Notes under the pieces: model-generated
Database searches by the model: none
Seen by the model: only the letters and a program-made list of their open reading frames with translations
What the model was told of the DNA's origin: nothing
From: Panax quinquefolius
Lineage: Eukaryota > Streptophyta > Magnoliopsida > Apiales > Araliaceae
DNA length: 64,000 nt
NCBI GenBank assembly: GCA_020205615.1
Contig: CM035170.1
Coordinates: forward strand, 114,986,253-115,050,252
Direction of reading: 5' to 3'
In this document: positions 1-11,233 of the stretch, piece after piece
Position numbering within the stretch: the first letter of the stretch is position 1
Layout of the letters: each line of letters starts with the position of its first letter
Made by a program: the position numbers and the translations under genes

Positions 1-78
1 GTGAAAATAGAAGAAAGCGAGTCGGGAGGAGATTTTAAAGAGGAGATTTAACAACGACCGTGTGAAGATGATGGCGTC

Positions 79-300
79 TTGCGTGACAAGCCCGGTTCTA
101 AGGGAGGAGAAACGACCACCGGTCGTATCTTTCTAAATCTGGAAAAAGAGGACATATCGATCAAGCGCCCTGACAGATTCAAGGTATGCTATAATTGTGG
201 AAAGGAAGGACATATAAACGAGATTATGCGATGGCGAAACCTAGTTCGTGAGGGACGGTGACTCGAAAAACATCCCGAAAAAATCAAAGTCAGCGATTAG
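79..300 (+). pseudogene. gag: gag C-terminal fragment with zinc knuckle (A0)
   Basis: The end of a Gag protein is visible, with a CCHC-type knuckle beginning CYNCGKEGH near 187-213. In Gag this knuckle binds element RNA during packaging into virus-like particles. After the histidine this copy reads into a frame in which the last cysteine is absent, and the frame closes at 261. The upstream gag core lies outside the window. The equivalent copy at 7732-7773 keeps the frame longer but has Tyr where the last Cys is expected. The identification of the motif is firm; the gene is dead as read. Confidence 0.8.
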
Positions 301-360
301 GGAAGGCGTTTGTTGTGGTTTGGTCATAATCGAGGAACCCAAGCGAGGTGATCACGGGTA

Positions 361-3300
361 AGCTATTTATAAATTCTTGCGAAGTTTATACCTTACTTGA
401 TCTGGGTGCTACCCATTCATTTATCTCTCTGCGCATGTGCTCAGCGTTTAAACTTGACTCAGGAGAAATTAGACTTTGACTGTCTGTGGAAACTCAGTTG
501 GGAGAAACTTTCATCACATCCACTTGTTTATAAATCTTGTTTGATTCAAGTTGGCACCATTACCTTACACATTGACCTTATCTCTTTAAAGATACTTGCT
601 TTTGATGTGATTTTAGGGATTGATTGGTTAACTACTCATCATACCAAAAAAATTGATTGTTTTAAATAAGGTTGTTAGTTTTCATATTCTAACCAACTTT
701 TGTTATGCAATTCAAACAACTAAACCATTAAAATCAATCAACTCATCATATCTAATCATAAAAGCTATTAGTTTATTAAAAAAAGCGGATGTCGAAGCTT
801 TCTTAGCCCATGTTATGGATTTGAATAAAGACACGTCAATTTGAATAATATTCTGTTGTTATTGACTTTCTGGCGTATTTCTGAAGAACTTCGATCTACC
901 CCGAGCGTGAAGTTGAATTCTTTATTGATCTTGAACTGGTACAAAGCCCATTTCTAAAACCCCATATCGAATGGCTCTATTGAACTTGAGGAGTTAAAGG
1001 TCCAACTACGAGGAATTGTTGGACATCGGTTTCATTAAATCTAGTACATCTCCTTGGGGTGCTCTGTTTTATTTGTAAAGAAGAAAAGGCGGGAGTATCG
1101 ACTTTGTATTGACTATCGGGAATTGAACCATGTCACCATCAAGAATAGGTATCCTCTACCTCGTATTGATGACTTGTTTGACCCGATTCTGAGGGCACAA
1201 TTCTTTTCAAAAATCGATCTTAGATTACGGATATCATCGGTGAAGATTAGGCGAGGATATTCAAAGGCGCCTTGAGAACTTCGGTATGGGCATTATGAAT
1301 TCTTAGTCATGTCTTTCGGACTAACTAATGCTCTCTACTGACTTTCATGGATATGATGAGCCAAGTATTCAGGAATATTTGGATCGATTCGTTGTTGTCT
1401 TTATTGATGACATCCTCGTATATTCAAAAAGCCGTGAAGATCATGAGCACCATTTGAAAATTTGGTACTCGAAAGGCTTCGTGAAAACCAACTATATGCC
1501 AAATTGAAGAAATCGAGTTACGGCGAGGAAGTAGCATTCCTTGGGCGCGTGGTGTCGAAACATGGAGATATCTGTTGATCGTGAAGATTGAAGCAATCTG
1601 AAGTTAGAACAGCAAAAGTCGGTGGTGGTTGAAATCGTAGCTTTTGGGCTTAAATTTGGTTATTATCGGAGATTAGTGGAAGGGTTTTCTCGAATCGCTT
1701 TACTCCATTAACTTCATTAACTTCGGAAGGATACAAAATTCGTTTGGAGCGAAGAATGCGAGAAAAGTTTCCAAGAGCTTAGAGGAGACTTATTTATTTT
1801 TGTTCTAACAATACCATCTGGTTGGGATGGATTTGTTATCTCTGATGATGCTTGAGGCAAAGGGTTAGGATGTGTTCTCATGCAGCGTGGGAAAGTCATA
1901 GCCTATGCCTCGCGACAACTTAAAAAGAGTATGAGAGGAATTATCCTACTCGTGATCTAGAGTTAGCGGCCCGATCGTTTTTCAGCGCTAAAAATATGGA
2001 GCACTATCTATATGGGGAGAAAGTGGAGATATATTGGGACCATAAAAAGCCTTAAATATTTCTTCACTCAAAAAGAACTCGACATCTTGGCGGCGACGTT
2101 GGCTCGAGCTATTGAAGACTACGACCACACTATTGATACCATCACAGTAAAAGCGAGCGTGGTAGGTAGCGCGTTGAGTAGAAGATCATATCTTGAGGAG
2201 CGAGTGCGATGATGTCAAGTATCTGCGTAGAGCCAACTTTAATAGAAAAAGTTAAGGTTGCTCGAGCCCAGCAGGCCGGGGGTGATCGTATATGAAGAAG
2301 AAAGTACAAGAAGGAGCTATTAGGAGCGAGAATTGATGAAGAAGGAATACTTGAGTCCACTCTGACTTTGTGTTCTAACGACTCGATTTGAAGTACAAGA
2401 TTATGATGGAGGCACCACAATCGCCATTTGCAATCCATCACGGAAGTACTAAAATGTATCGTGATCTTGACATACATTTTGGTGGAACAATATGAAGAGA
2501 GAGATTGCAAAGTTTATCTCGATGTGTTTAACTTGCCCGGCGTGTAAAGGCGGACATCTTGTACCTAAAGGTCCGTTGCAACCACTTGAGATTCCGGAAT
2601 GGAAGTGGGAACACATTACTATGGATTTAGTTCTGGGGGTCTTCCTACGGTTTCTCAAGGCATCAATCTTATTTGGGTTATTGTTGATAGATTAACCAAG
2701 TCTGCTCATTTCTTGCCGTCTGGGAGACTTATTCCTTGAGCGTCTTGCTAGTATATGCGTGAATGAGATTGTGAGGTTGCATGGCATGCTGTATCCATAG
2801 TTTGGATCGTGACCCAAGATTCACTTCAAGATTTTGGGTTAGCTTGCAAAAAGCTATGAGCGCAGTTTGCGATTTAGTTGGCATACCATCCCCAAAGCGG
2901 ACGAACAATCGAGAGGACTATTCAAACTCTTGAAGATCTATTAAGACTACGTGTCCTAGACTTCAAGGGTAGTTGGGATAAGTATTTACCATTGGTGGAA
3001 TTCTCCTACAACAACGATTATCGAGCAAGTATAGGTGTGGCTCCATTGAAGCATTATATGGGCCGAAAATGTAGTTCTCGATATGTTGGGATGAGGTGGG
3101 TGAAGCAACATTGTTGGGACTAGAGTTAGTGCGATATGACTACTCTGAAAAGATCCAAATGATTAACAAGCGTATACAAAGCGGCACAAGATCGACAAAA
3201 GAGTTATCGGGATCTTCATCGAAAGGGCGTGGAATTTAATGTAGGGGATCATGTATTGTTGCGAGTTGCTCCATGGAAGGGAGTTACAAGATTTGGGAAG

Positions 3301-3665
3301 AGAGAAAAGCTCGATCCACGATTTATTGGTCCATTTCAAATTCTTGGCCAGAGTAGGAAATGTAGCCTATAGACTTGCGTTACCTCAAAGTATGTCTCGT
3401 GTTCATAATGTGTTTCACATATCGTACTTAAATAAATATGTGAAAGACCGAACCACGTTATTGAGTTAGAGCCGGACGAGATAGCGAAGACTTAGCGTGT
3501 GAGGAGGTACTGTCAAGATCTTGGATAGGAAGGAGCATGTCTACTGTATGAAAAGGTCATACCACAAGTTAAAGTTTTGTGGAGGAATCATCTTTATAGA
3601 GGAAATGACACAGGAATTGGAAGCGGAAATGAAAGCGAGGTATCCTCACCTTTTGAAACACACCG
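361..3665 (+). pseudogene. pol: pol: protease, RT, RNase H, integrase, chromodomain remnants (A0)
   Basis: A broken Ty3/gypsy polyprotein. Protease: the LDLGATHSF motif (canonical D-S/T-G region) near 394-423, continuing to about 665. RT: the LCIDYRELN and [13 protein letters not shown] blocks at 1087-1180, and the palm catalytic motif FIDD at 1400-1411. RNase [21 protein letters not shown] around 1864-1923, and the end of the domain (DYDHTID...ALSR) at 2117-2185. Integrase: the zinc-binding CLTCPACK region at 2523-2550, the core start MDLVLG near 2620, and HPQSGRTIERT with the catalytic Glu near 2887-2920. The chromodomain-like tail runs from ILDRKEHV (about 3510) to RYPHL (about 3650). Many frameshifts and stops separate the blocks, so no protein can be made. 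Domain order and the tail point to a Tekay/Del chromovirus; the lineage is inferred from motifs, not a tree. Confidence 0.9.
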
Positions 3666-5050
3666 GTGCGTCGTCGATTTAGAGGCGAAATTTCATAAGG
3701 AGGGAGGTTGTAAGACCCCAAATTTTTAAATAAAAGGAATTTCCTTTATTTATTATTTTGAAATAGTAAGGGTTGATTTGATTAATGTGGATAGTTAAGG
3801 GTTAAATCATGAAATATTTGAAAATAAGCAGTGGTTATAAAATATTCATTATTGTCGGGGGAATATTAGTTTGGTGGTGGAATATTAAATGCTTTGTCGG
3901 GGAATATTAAATGCGACAGTAGCGACCATGTGTGGGCCCATGTGAGCGATTGGATGAAAAAGCGACAAATATAAGTTGTTTTTAAATAGCAGTAGTAGTT
4001 ATTCTGAGATTATCTTTGTTGGAATACCGGTGGTTAAAACACACTATGTCTGGCGTTGTTGAGCGATAGCACGCGGTATTGCACCAATTATTGATTCTTA
4101 CGTGAAGGCCTTTACTCGATAATGGTTCTGATAATTCTTTATTCGATATTTTATTGAGTTAATAATTCTTTGCGTTGATATTTTATATTCTTTGTTGTTT
4201 GATAATTGTCATTACGGTATTTTTCATTATCGAAGCAATAATTCATATTATCTGAATAATATTATTAGATAACATTATTGGCAATGTCTAGAAAGTTACA
4301 TCTAGGAGAGGTTTGGTCACTAATTGCGCGCTTGATGAAGAAATTCTTATTGGAAGCCCCTGCTTTCTGAGGAGCTGCACAGTTTGTCGATATTGTGATT
4401 ACGTAATATTATTTGTGAATAATTAATTATTGATTTATATGATGAGGAAAATATTGATTTTATGTGGATATAGATGGAAAAATTTTTAAAATGACAATTG
4501 TTGAAAATTAATATTTTATCTTTTTACGATAAAATAATTCGTTTAAATATATTATTTTAATAATATATTAATGGTGATATTTTACAACGAATGTGGGATA
4601 TATGAGTATCTGAGGAGGAAGAGTATTTTTTTGATTTGCAATAAATGTTTAAAACATGTTAAACATGTCGGTGGACCCCATTTATTGGTTGAAATTTGAT
4701 TATAGCACAAAAAAATCGCTTGGTTTGTGGATTTGGTCAATTTCTATTTGGAATTTGGAAAAACTTTCTTACTGCAAAGTTGTAGAAATTGAATTTCCTA
4801 TAAAAACTCGCGAGATTCAAATTTTCTGATGAAAGGGCTATTTATTATGAATTATTGAAGTTACGAAGCTCAAAAATAATTGATTTTTGTAAGTTTTAAT
4901 TATTTATTTTATGAAAAACGTTTTTTATCATTTCTTTCTAGAAGGTTGGCATGTGGGAAATGTTGGGATCTGATTTCCAAAGAGGCGTAGAAAATTTATT
5001 AATAATAATATATTTTATTAAATTTTACTTTTGGTGTTACTAGCGTTTTC

Positions 5051-5058
5051 TATAAATA
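5051..5058 (+). promoter_or_regulatory. LTR promoter TATA box (family A)
   Basis: TATAAATA in the context TTTTC-TATAAATA-GGGTCTTGGG, followed about 55 bases on by a CTCTCTATATA tract, a usual layout for plant LTR promoters and their start region. The same box occurs at the matching place in the second LTR (12583-12590). Confidence 0.7.
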
Positions 5059-5785
5059 GGGTCTTGGGTTAGAATTGAAAATCACACGAAAAAGCTGAAG
5101 TTTTCTCTCTATATATTATCGGCGTATTCTTGTGAGTATTTTGAGTATACTTTGAGTATTGCTATCTGGTTGCAAGTCCAATCATGACTTATATCAGGGT
5201 ATTTAATTAGAAATCTTGATCTTTTCGAGGTAAGGGATATTATTTTTTTTTTAATGATATTATTTCTTGATATCATTATCTTTGAAATATTGATCTGAAG
5301 TTTTTATCAAATTTGGAACTTTTTCATGTCGGGGTCTATTATTGGATTCTTATTCATGAGTTCTTATTCACGATTCACGATTCTTATTAAGCGAGTTCTT
5401 ATTCACTTATTCTTATCTTATTCACGATACTATTAAGAAGCGTGAAGATGTTTTTGTGGAATTTCTTTTCTTTTGGTGTAGAGATTCTTATTCACGTATC
5501 GGCCTTATTCACGTATCTGACACTATTCACGTATCTGATCTATTCATAGAAAAATAAAATTTCTTCTTTTAAATCCAAAACATCTATTACGGATACTAAC
5601 TTTGATTGTATCCATGTTTTGATCATTCTTGAATTTTACACCACTATGATTATTTTTGAGGTATTTTTGGGCGTGGATAAAACCAAAATCTGAATCCTTA
5701 ATCCTTAATCCTTGTCATTTTTTGTTTCCTTTGGATTCGTTTCTTTAAAAAAAAATATTTTCATCATCCTCGGTCTTAAATGATG

Positions 5786-5970
5786 ATATTATGGAATATC
5801 TTTGGCACATGTAGTGCAAAGATGAATGATTTCTTAAGAATATCTTTGGCACATGTAGTGCAAAGATGAATGATTTGAAGAAAGAATATCTTTGGCGTAG
5901 TCTGAAGATGAGCAGTGTTTAAATGAACATGACGGTGATGAATATCTTTGGCTGTAGTGCAAAGATGAAT
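5786..5970 (+). repeat. Four ATCTTTGG...GTAGTGCAAAGAT hairpin units (family A LTR)
   Basis: Four copies, spaced about 40-55 bases apart, of GAATATCTTTGGC followed by a GTAGTGCAAAGATGA-like half. Three keep ATCTTTG and CAAAGAT as perfect 7-base arms around a loop of 9-12 bases. The third unit is degraded. The array lies downstream of the TATA box, so it should be in the element RNA. See the findings for matching arrays in other families. Confidence 0.8.
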
Positions 5971-6508
5971 ATTTGATTCGGATGTATATTGATTGATGTT
6001 ACGAGGGATAAAAGATGAGCGATGAACTTTTAAATTCATACATAGAAGATAGTAGTTTGCATTCTCTACTTAACTCTTACTAATGAATTATTATTTCATT
6101 GCGAATATTGATTTAAAATTTGTTGTCTATTGTATTCTATTATATTTTTCCTGTTGAAGACTAACGATAATTTGTTGTATATTATCTTAGTCATAATATT
6201 CTTCTTGAGCTAGTTGAGCTCACCCTTTTCCTTTTGTTCCATTTTTTCTCGGGGGCGAGAATATAAGCGATGCAGTCGGGGTATGGAATGAAGGTTTTAG
6301 AAAGGATTGTTTAGTAGTCCTCACCATTTTTGTAAAATAATGTATCGATAAATGTGATGAGGATTTATTTGAGTATAGATATTATCTAGAAGATAATATT
6401 TGTATTCAAACTCACAGTTTCTTGTTGTAATAATAAAGTTGTAGTTGTTTACATACCATGTATTGACAACTTCGAATAGGTGATGTATACCTATTTTGGG
6501 GCGTCGCG

Positions 6509-6521
6509 GTTAGTATCGAGC
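6509..6521 (+). other. Primer-binding site of A1
   Basis: TTAGTATCGAGCT directly after the 5' LTR resembles the initiator-Met tRNA site TGGTATCAGAGC, but one base of the CAG is missing. The same loss is seen in the site at 23427, at 44036-44046 (minus) and at 60001. Confidence 0.7.
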
Positions 6522-6680
6522 TTAGGGATATGATCTCTGGCGGAGATCGGGAATAGAACTAGGAGGAGAGGCGAGTAAATCCTTATTTTAGTGTGTCTAC
6601 TACCTAAGCTTATTTGTTAGTTGAGTCGATATATAGGGATATTATGTGATATATTGATTTCCTTAATTAACCCTTGTTTT

Positions 6681-7810
6681 ATGGCGGTGTTTGAGAATGT
6701 CGTTGAGAATATTAACAATGGAAATGAGGCCAGTGGAGATGCTGTACTCACCAGCGAGGAGCGCGTGCAGCAGTGGCAATGTTCCTCCTGTGAACAACAC
6801 CATTGAAGCGAGATGATGAGCGAGGGGATGTTTAGAAGTTTTTTGCGATTCATGCAAAAAATCGAGACGAGGAGACTTCGTGTTCAAAATCTGAGGAGGA
6901 AATGATAGCAATTCACGGGTTGTCCGACGACCAGCGATTCGAAGTTGGGACCACGAAATTTAAGGAAAAGCGATCCGATCATGGCGGAAACATGGGTCAA
7001 ACAAATTACAAGATATTCGATGTCTTGGGATGCGGAGAGAACGAAGGTTCCATTCGCCACCTTTATGTTAAAATGGCGAAGCGGACTCTTTGGTGGGAGT
7101 GCGTGAAGCGTACCCATCGGCCCTTTTCGGCGTATGTCTTGGGAGGCGTTTGAAAAGCTATTTAATGACAAATACTTTCACGAAAGTGTTAAATCGTATG
7201 AAGGAAGTGGAGTTCATCAGTTGGAACAAAACAACATGGCGGTGTCTCGATGCGAGGCAAAGTTTGCGAGTTATCGGTTTTGCACCTCATTTGGTGGAGA
7301 ATGAGGAGCGTATGGCGGATGTTTCTTAGAGGTTTGAAACCGGCGTCGTCGATATCTCATTTCTCATAAATTTTCTCTTTATTGAGATGTTGTAAGCAGG
7401 GGCTCGATTATTAGGCGAGATACTTGAGTCTGGTCGGCGAGGACCCTGACGAGGATCGTGCGAGAGATAGCGATCAGCGAATAATGATAACTGCGGAGAA
7501 AAGCGAGACGGACAAAAAATGGTAACCACTCTGGTGGTAATCATAGCCGTGAAAATAGAAGAAGCGAGTCGGGAGGAGATTTTAAAAGAGAGAGATTTAA
7601 CAACGACCGTGTGAAGATGGCGGTCTTGCGTGACAAGCGGTTCTAAGGGAGGAGAAACGACCACCGGTCGTATATTTCTGAAATCACGGAAAAGAGGACA
7701 TATCGGTCAAGCGCCCTGACAGTTCAAGGTATGCTATAATTGTGGAAAGGAAGGACATATCGCTCGAGATTATGCGATGGCGAAACCTAGTTCGTGAGGG
7801 CGGTGACTCG
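6681..7810 (+). pseudogene. gag: gag of chromovirus A1 (frameshifted)
   Basis: Starts at an ATG about 160 bases after the primer site (MAVFENVVENINNG). The core is recognisable in pieces: FDVLGC near 7017-7034, then WWECVKRT-like sequence at 7093-7115 and FAPHLVENEERM near 7280-7315, all blocks of the Tekay-type retrotransposon Gag domain. A zinc knuckle C-x2-C-x4-H lies at 7732-7758, with Tyr (7771-7773) where the final Cys is expected. At least three frame changes and several stops break it. Gag would form the virus-like particle and bind genomic RNA. Short indels relative to the A0 copy at the 3' end suggest the frame breaks differ between copies. Confidence 0.8.
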
Positions 7811-7904
7811 AAAAACATCCCGAAAAAAATCAAAATCAGCGATTAGGGAAGGCGTTTGTTGTATGTGGTCATAATCGAGGAACCCAAGCGAGGTGATCAC
7901 GGGT

Positions 7905-10900
7905 AAGCTATTTATAAATTCTTGCGAAGTTTATACCTTACTTGATCTGGGTGCTACCCATTCATTTATCTCTCTGCGTGTGCTCAGCGTTTAAACTTGA
8001 CTCAGGAGAAATTAGACTTTGACTATCTGTGGAAACTCAGTTTGGAGAAAACTTTCATCACATCCATTTGTTTATAAATCTTGTTTGATTCAAGTTGGCA
8101 CCATTACCTTACACATTGACCTTATCTCTTTAAAGATACTTGCTTTTGATGTGATTTTAGGGATTGATTGGTTAACTACTCATCATACCAAAATTGATTG
8201 TTTTAAATAAGGTTGTTAGTTTTCATATTCTAACCAACTTTTATTATGATTCAAGCAACTAAACCATTAAAATCGATCAACATCATATCTAATCATAAAA
8301 GCTATTAGTTTATTAAAAAGCGGATGTCAAGCTTTCTTAGCCCATGTTATGGATTTGAATAAAGACACGTCAAATTTGAATAATATTCTGTTGTTATTGA
8401 CTTTCTGGCGTATTTCTAAAGAACTTCGGGTCTACCCCCGAGCGTGAAGTTGAATTCTTTATTGATCTTGAACACAGATACAAAGCCCATTTCTAAAACC
8501 CCATATCGAATGGCTCTATTGAACTTGAGGAGTTAAAGGTCCAACTACGAGGAATTGTTGGACATCGGTTTCATTAAATCTAGTACATCTCCTTGGGGTG
8601 CTCTGTTTTATTTGTAAAGAAGAAAAAAGGGGAGTATCGACTTTATATTGACTATCGGGAATTGAACCATGTCACCATCAAGAATAGGTATCCTCTACCT
8701 CGTATTGATGACTTGTTTGACCCGATTCTGAGGGCACAATTCTTTTCAAAAATCGATCTTAGATTACGGATATCATCGGTGAAGATTAGGCGAGGATATT
8801 CAAAGGCGCCTTGAGAACTTCGGTATGGGCATTATGAATTCTTAGTCATGTCTTTGGGACTAACTAATGCTCTGCTGACTTTCATGGATATGATGAGCCA
8901 AGTATTCAAGGAATATTTGGATCGATTCGTTGTTTGTCTTTATTGATGACATCCTCGTATATTCAAAAGTAGTGAAGATCATGAGCACCATTTGGTGGTA
9001 CTCGAAAACCCGTGAAAACCAACTATATGCCAAATTGAAGAAATCGAGTTACGGCGAGAGAAGTAGCATTCCTTGGGCGCGTGGTGTCGAAACATGGAGT
9101 ATCTGTTGATCGGTGAAGATTGAAGCAATCTGAAGTTAGAACAGCAAAAGTCGGTGGTGAAAAATCGTAGTAGCTTTTGGGCTTAAATTTGGTTATTATC
9201 GGAGATTAGTGGAAGGGTTTTCTCGAATCGCTACTCCATTAACTTCGGCTAACTTCGGAAGGATACAAAAATTCGTTTGGAAGCGAAGAATCGAGAAAAG
9301 TTTCCAAGAGCTTAGAGGAGACTTATTTGGCTTGTTCTAACAATACCATCTGGTTCGGATGGATTTGTTATCTCTGATGATACTTGAGCGAAAGGGTTAG
9401 GATGTGTTCTCATGCAGCGTGGGAAAGTCATAGCCTATGCCTCGCGACAACAAAAGAGTATGAGAGGAATTATCCTACTCATGATCTAGAGTTAGCGGCG
9501 ATGATCGTTTTTTATTAAAAATATGGAGCACTTATCTATATGGGGAGAAAGTGGAGATATATTGGACCATAAAAAGCCTTAAATATTTCTTCACTCAAAA
9601 AGAACTCGACATCTTGGCGGCGGCGACGTTGGCTCGAGCTATTGAAAGACTACGACCACACTATTGATACCATCACAGTAAAAAGCGAGCGTGGTAGGTG
9701 GCGCGTTGAGTAGAAGATCATATCTTGAGGAGCAGTGCGATGATGTCAAGTATCTGCGTAGAGCCAACTTTAATAGAAAAAGTTAAGGTTGCTCGAGCCC
9801 GCAGGCCGGGTGATCGCGTATGAAGAAGAAATCTACAAGAAGGAGCTATTAGGGCGAGAATTGATGAAGAAGGAATACTTGAGTCCACTCTAGACTTTGT
9901 GTTCTAACGACTCGATTTGAAGTACAAGATTATGATGGAGGCACCTGATCGCCATTTGCAATCCATCACGGAAATACTAAAATGTATCGTGATCTTGACA
10001 TACATTTTGGTGGAACAATATGAAGAGAGAGATTGCAAAGTTTATCTCGATGTGTTTAACTTGCCCGGCGTGTAAAGGCGGAGCATCTTGTACCTAAGGG
10101 TCCGTTGCAACCACTTGAGATTCGGAATGGAAGTGGGAACACATTACTATGGATTTAGTTCTGGGTCTTCCTACGGTTTCTCAAGGCATCAATCTTATTT
10201 GGGTTATTGTTGATAGATTAACCAAATCTGCTCATTTCTTGCCGTCTGGAGACTTATTCCTTGAGCGTCTTGCTAGTATATGCGTGAATGAGATTGTGAG
10301 GTTGCATGGCATGCTGTATCCATAGTTTGGGATCGTGACCCAAGATTCACTTCAAGATTTTGGGTTAGCTTGCAAAAAGCTATGGAGCGCAGTTTGCGAT
10401 TTAGTTGACGTACCATCCCCAAGCGGACGGACAATCGAGAGGACTATTCAAACTCTTGAAGATCTATTAAGACTACTGTGTCCTGAACTTCAAGGGTAGT
10501 TGGGATAAGTATTTACCATTGGTGGAATTCTCCTACAACAACGATTTATCGAGCAAGTATAGGTGTGGCTCCATTGAAGCATTATATGGGCCGAAAATGT
10601 GGTTCTCGATATGTTGGGATGAGGTGGGTGAAGCAACATTGTTGGGACCCGAGTTAAAATGCGTATGACTCTGAAAAGATCCAAATGATTAAACAGCGTA
10701 TACAAAAGCGGCACAAGATCGACAAAAGAGTTATCACGGATCTTCATCGAAAGGGCGTGGAATTTAATGTAGGGGATCATGTATTGTTGCGAGTTGCTCC
10801 GTGGAAGGAGTTACAAGATTTGGGAAGAGAGAAAGCTCGATCCACGATTTATTGGTCCATTTCAAATTCTTGGCCAGGAGTAGAAATGTAGCTTTATAGA

Positions 10901-11190
10901 CTTGCGTTACCTCAAGTATGTCTAATGTTCATAATGTGTTTCACATATCATACTTAAATAAATATGTGAAAGACCGAACCACGTTATTGAGTTAGAAGCA
11001 GGACGAGATAGCCAGAAGACTTAGCGTGTGAGGAGGTACTGTCGAGATCTTGGATAGGAAGGAGCATGTCCTACAGCATGAAAATTCATACCACAAGTTA
11101 AAGTTTTGTGGAGGAATCATCTTTATAGAAAATGACACAGGAATTGGAAGCGGAAATGAAAGCGAGGTATCCTCACCTTTTGAAACACAC
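7905..11190 (+). pseudogene. pol: pol of chromovirus A1 (frameshifted)
   Basis: Same domain set as the copy at 361-3665. Protease LDLGATHSF lies near 7943-7970. RT has LYIDYRELN and [13 protein letters not shown] at 8644-8720 and the catalytic FIDD at 8939-8950; a one-base T gain just before FIDD shifts the frame relative to A0. RNase H lies at 9394-9450 and 9648-9720. Integrase has CLTCPACK at 10051-10077 and a core to about 10640, then C-terminal blocks including YSR/VHNVFHI-like sequence to about 10970. The chromodomain-like tail (ILDRKEHV) begins near 11047. Not translatable. It is the best view of the enzyme set that could once have mobilised the deleted family-B relatives; that last point is inference from shared ends. 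Confidence 0.88.
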
Positions 11191-11221
11191 AGTCGTCGTC
11201 GATTTAGAGGCGAAATTTCAT

Positions 11222-11233
11222 AAGGAGGGAGGT
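11222..11233 (+). other. Polypurine tract of A1
   Basis: AAGGAGGGAGGT directly abutting the 3' LTR start TGTAAGACC; it primes plus-strand DNA synthesis. Family B has the same tract with one base changed (27267-27278 and, on the minus strand, 40646-40657). Confidence 0.8.

Larger units (their letters stand above)
1..3708 (+). mobile_element. Ty3/gypsy chromovirus internal region, 5'-truncated by the window (copy A0)
   Basis: This stretch matches 7550-11233 nearly base for base apart from many 1-4 base indels. It holds, in order, a gag zinc knuckle, protease, reverse transcriptase, RNase H, integrase and a chromodomain-like tail, then a polypurine tract (AAGGAGGGAGGT, 3697-3708) directly before an LTR. 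The order PR-RT-RH-IN plus a C-terminal chromodomain is that of plant chromoviruses, and the tail looks like the Tekay/Del lineage. Its 5' LTR and gag start lie outside the window. Confidence 0.9.
3709..6507 (+). repeat. LTR of family A, shared by A0 and A1
   Basis: It starts TGTAAGACCCC right after the polypurine tract and ends at GGGGCGTC followed by a Met-tRNA-like primer site. It is about 2.8 kb, long for a plant LTR but normal for Tekay/Del elements. A TATA box lies at 5051. The transcribed part holds repeated CACGTATC / TTCTTATTCACGA motifs (5340-5540), hairpin units with an ATCTTTGG core (5786-5970) and a TCCTCA/TGAGGA hairpin (6317-6366) near the 3' end. Confidence 0.9.

Noticed and set aside
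2142..2510. 122-codon minus-strand frame
   Set aside because: Antisense shadow of the RNase H to integrase region of A0.
7326..7664. 112-codon minus-strand frame
   Set aside because: Antisense shadow of the chromovirus gag region.
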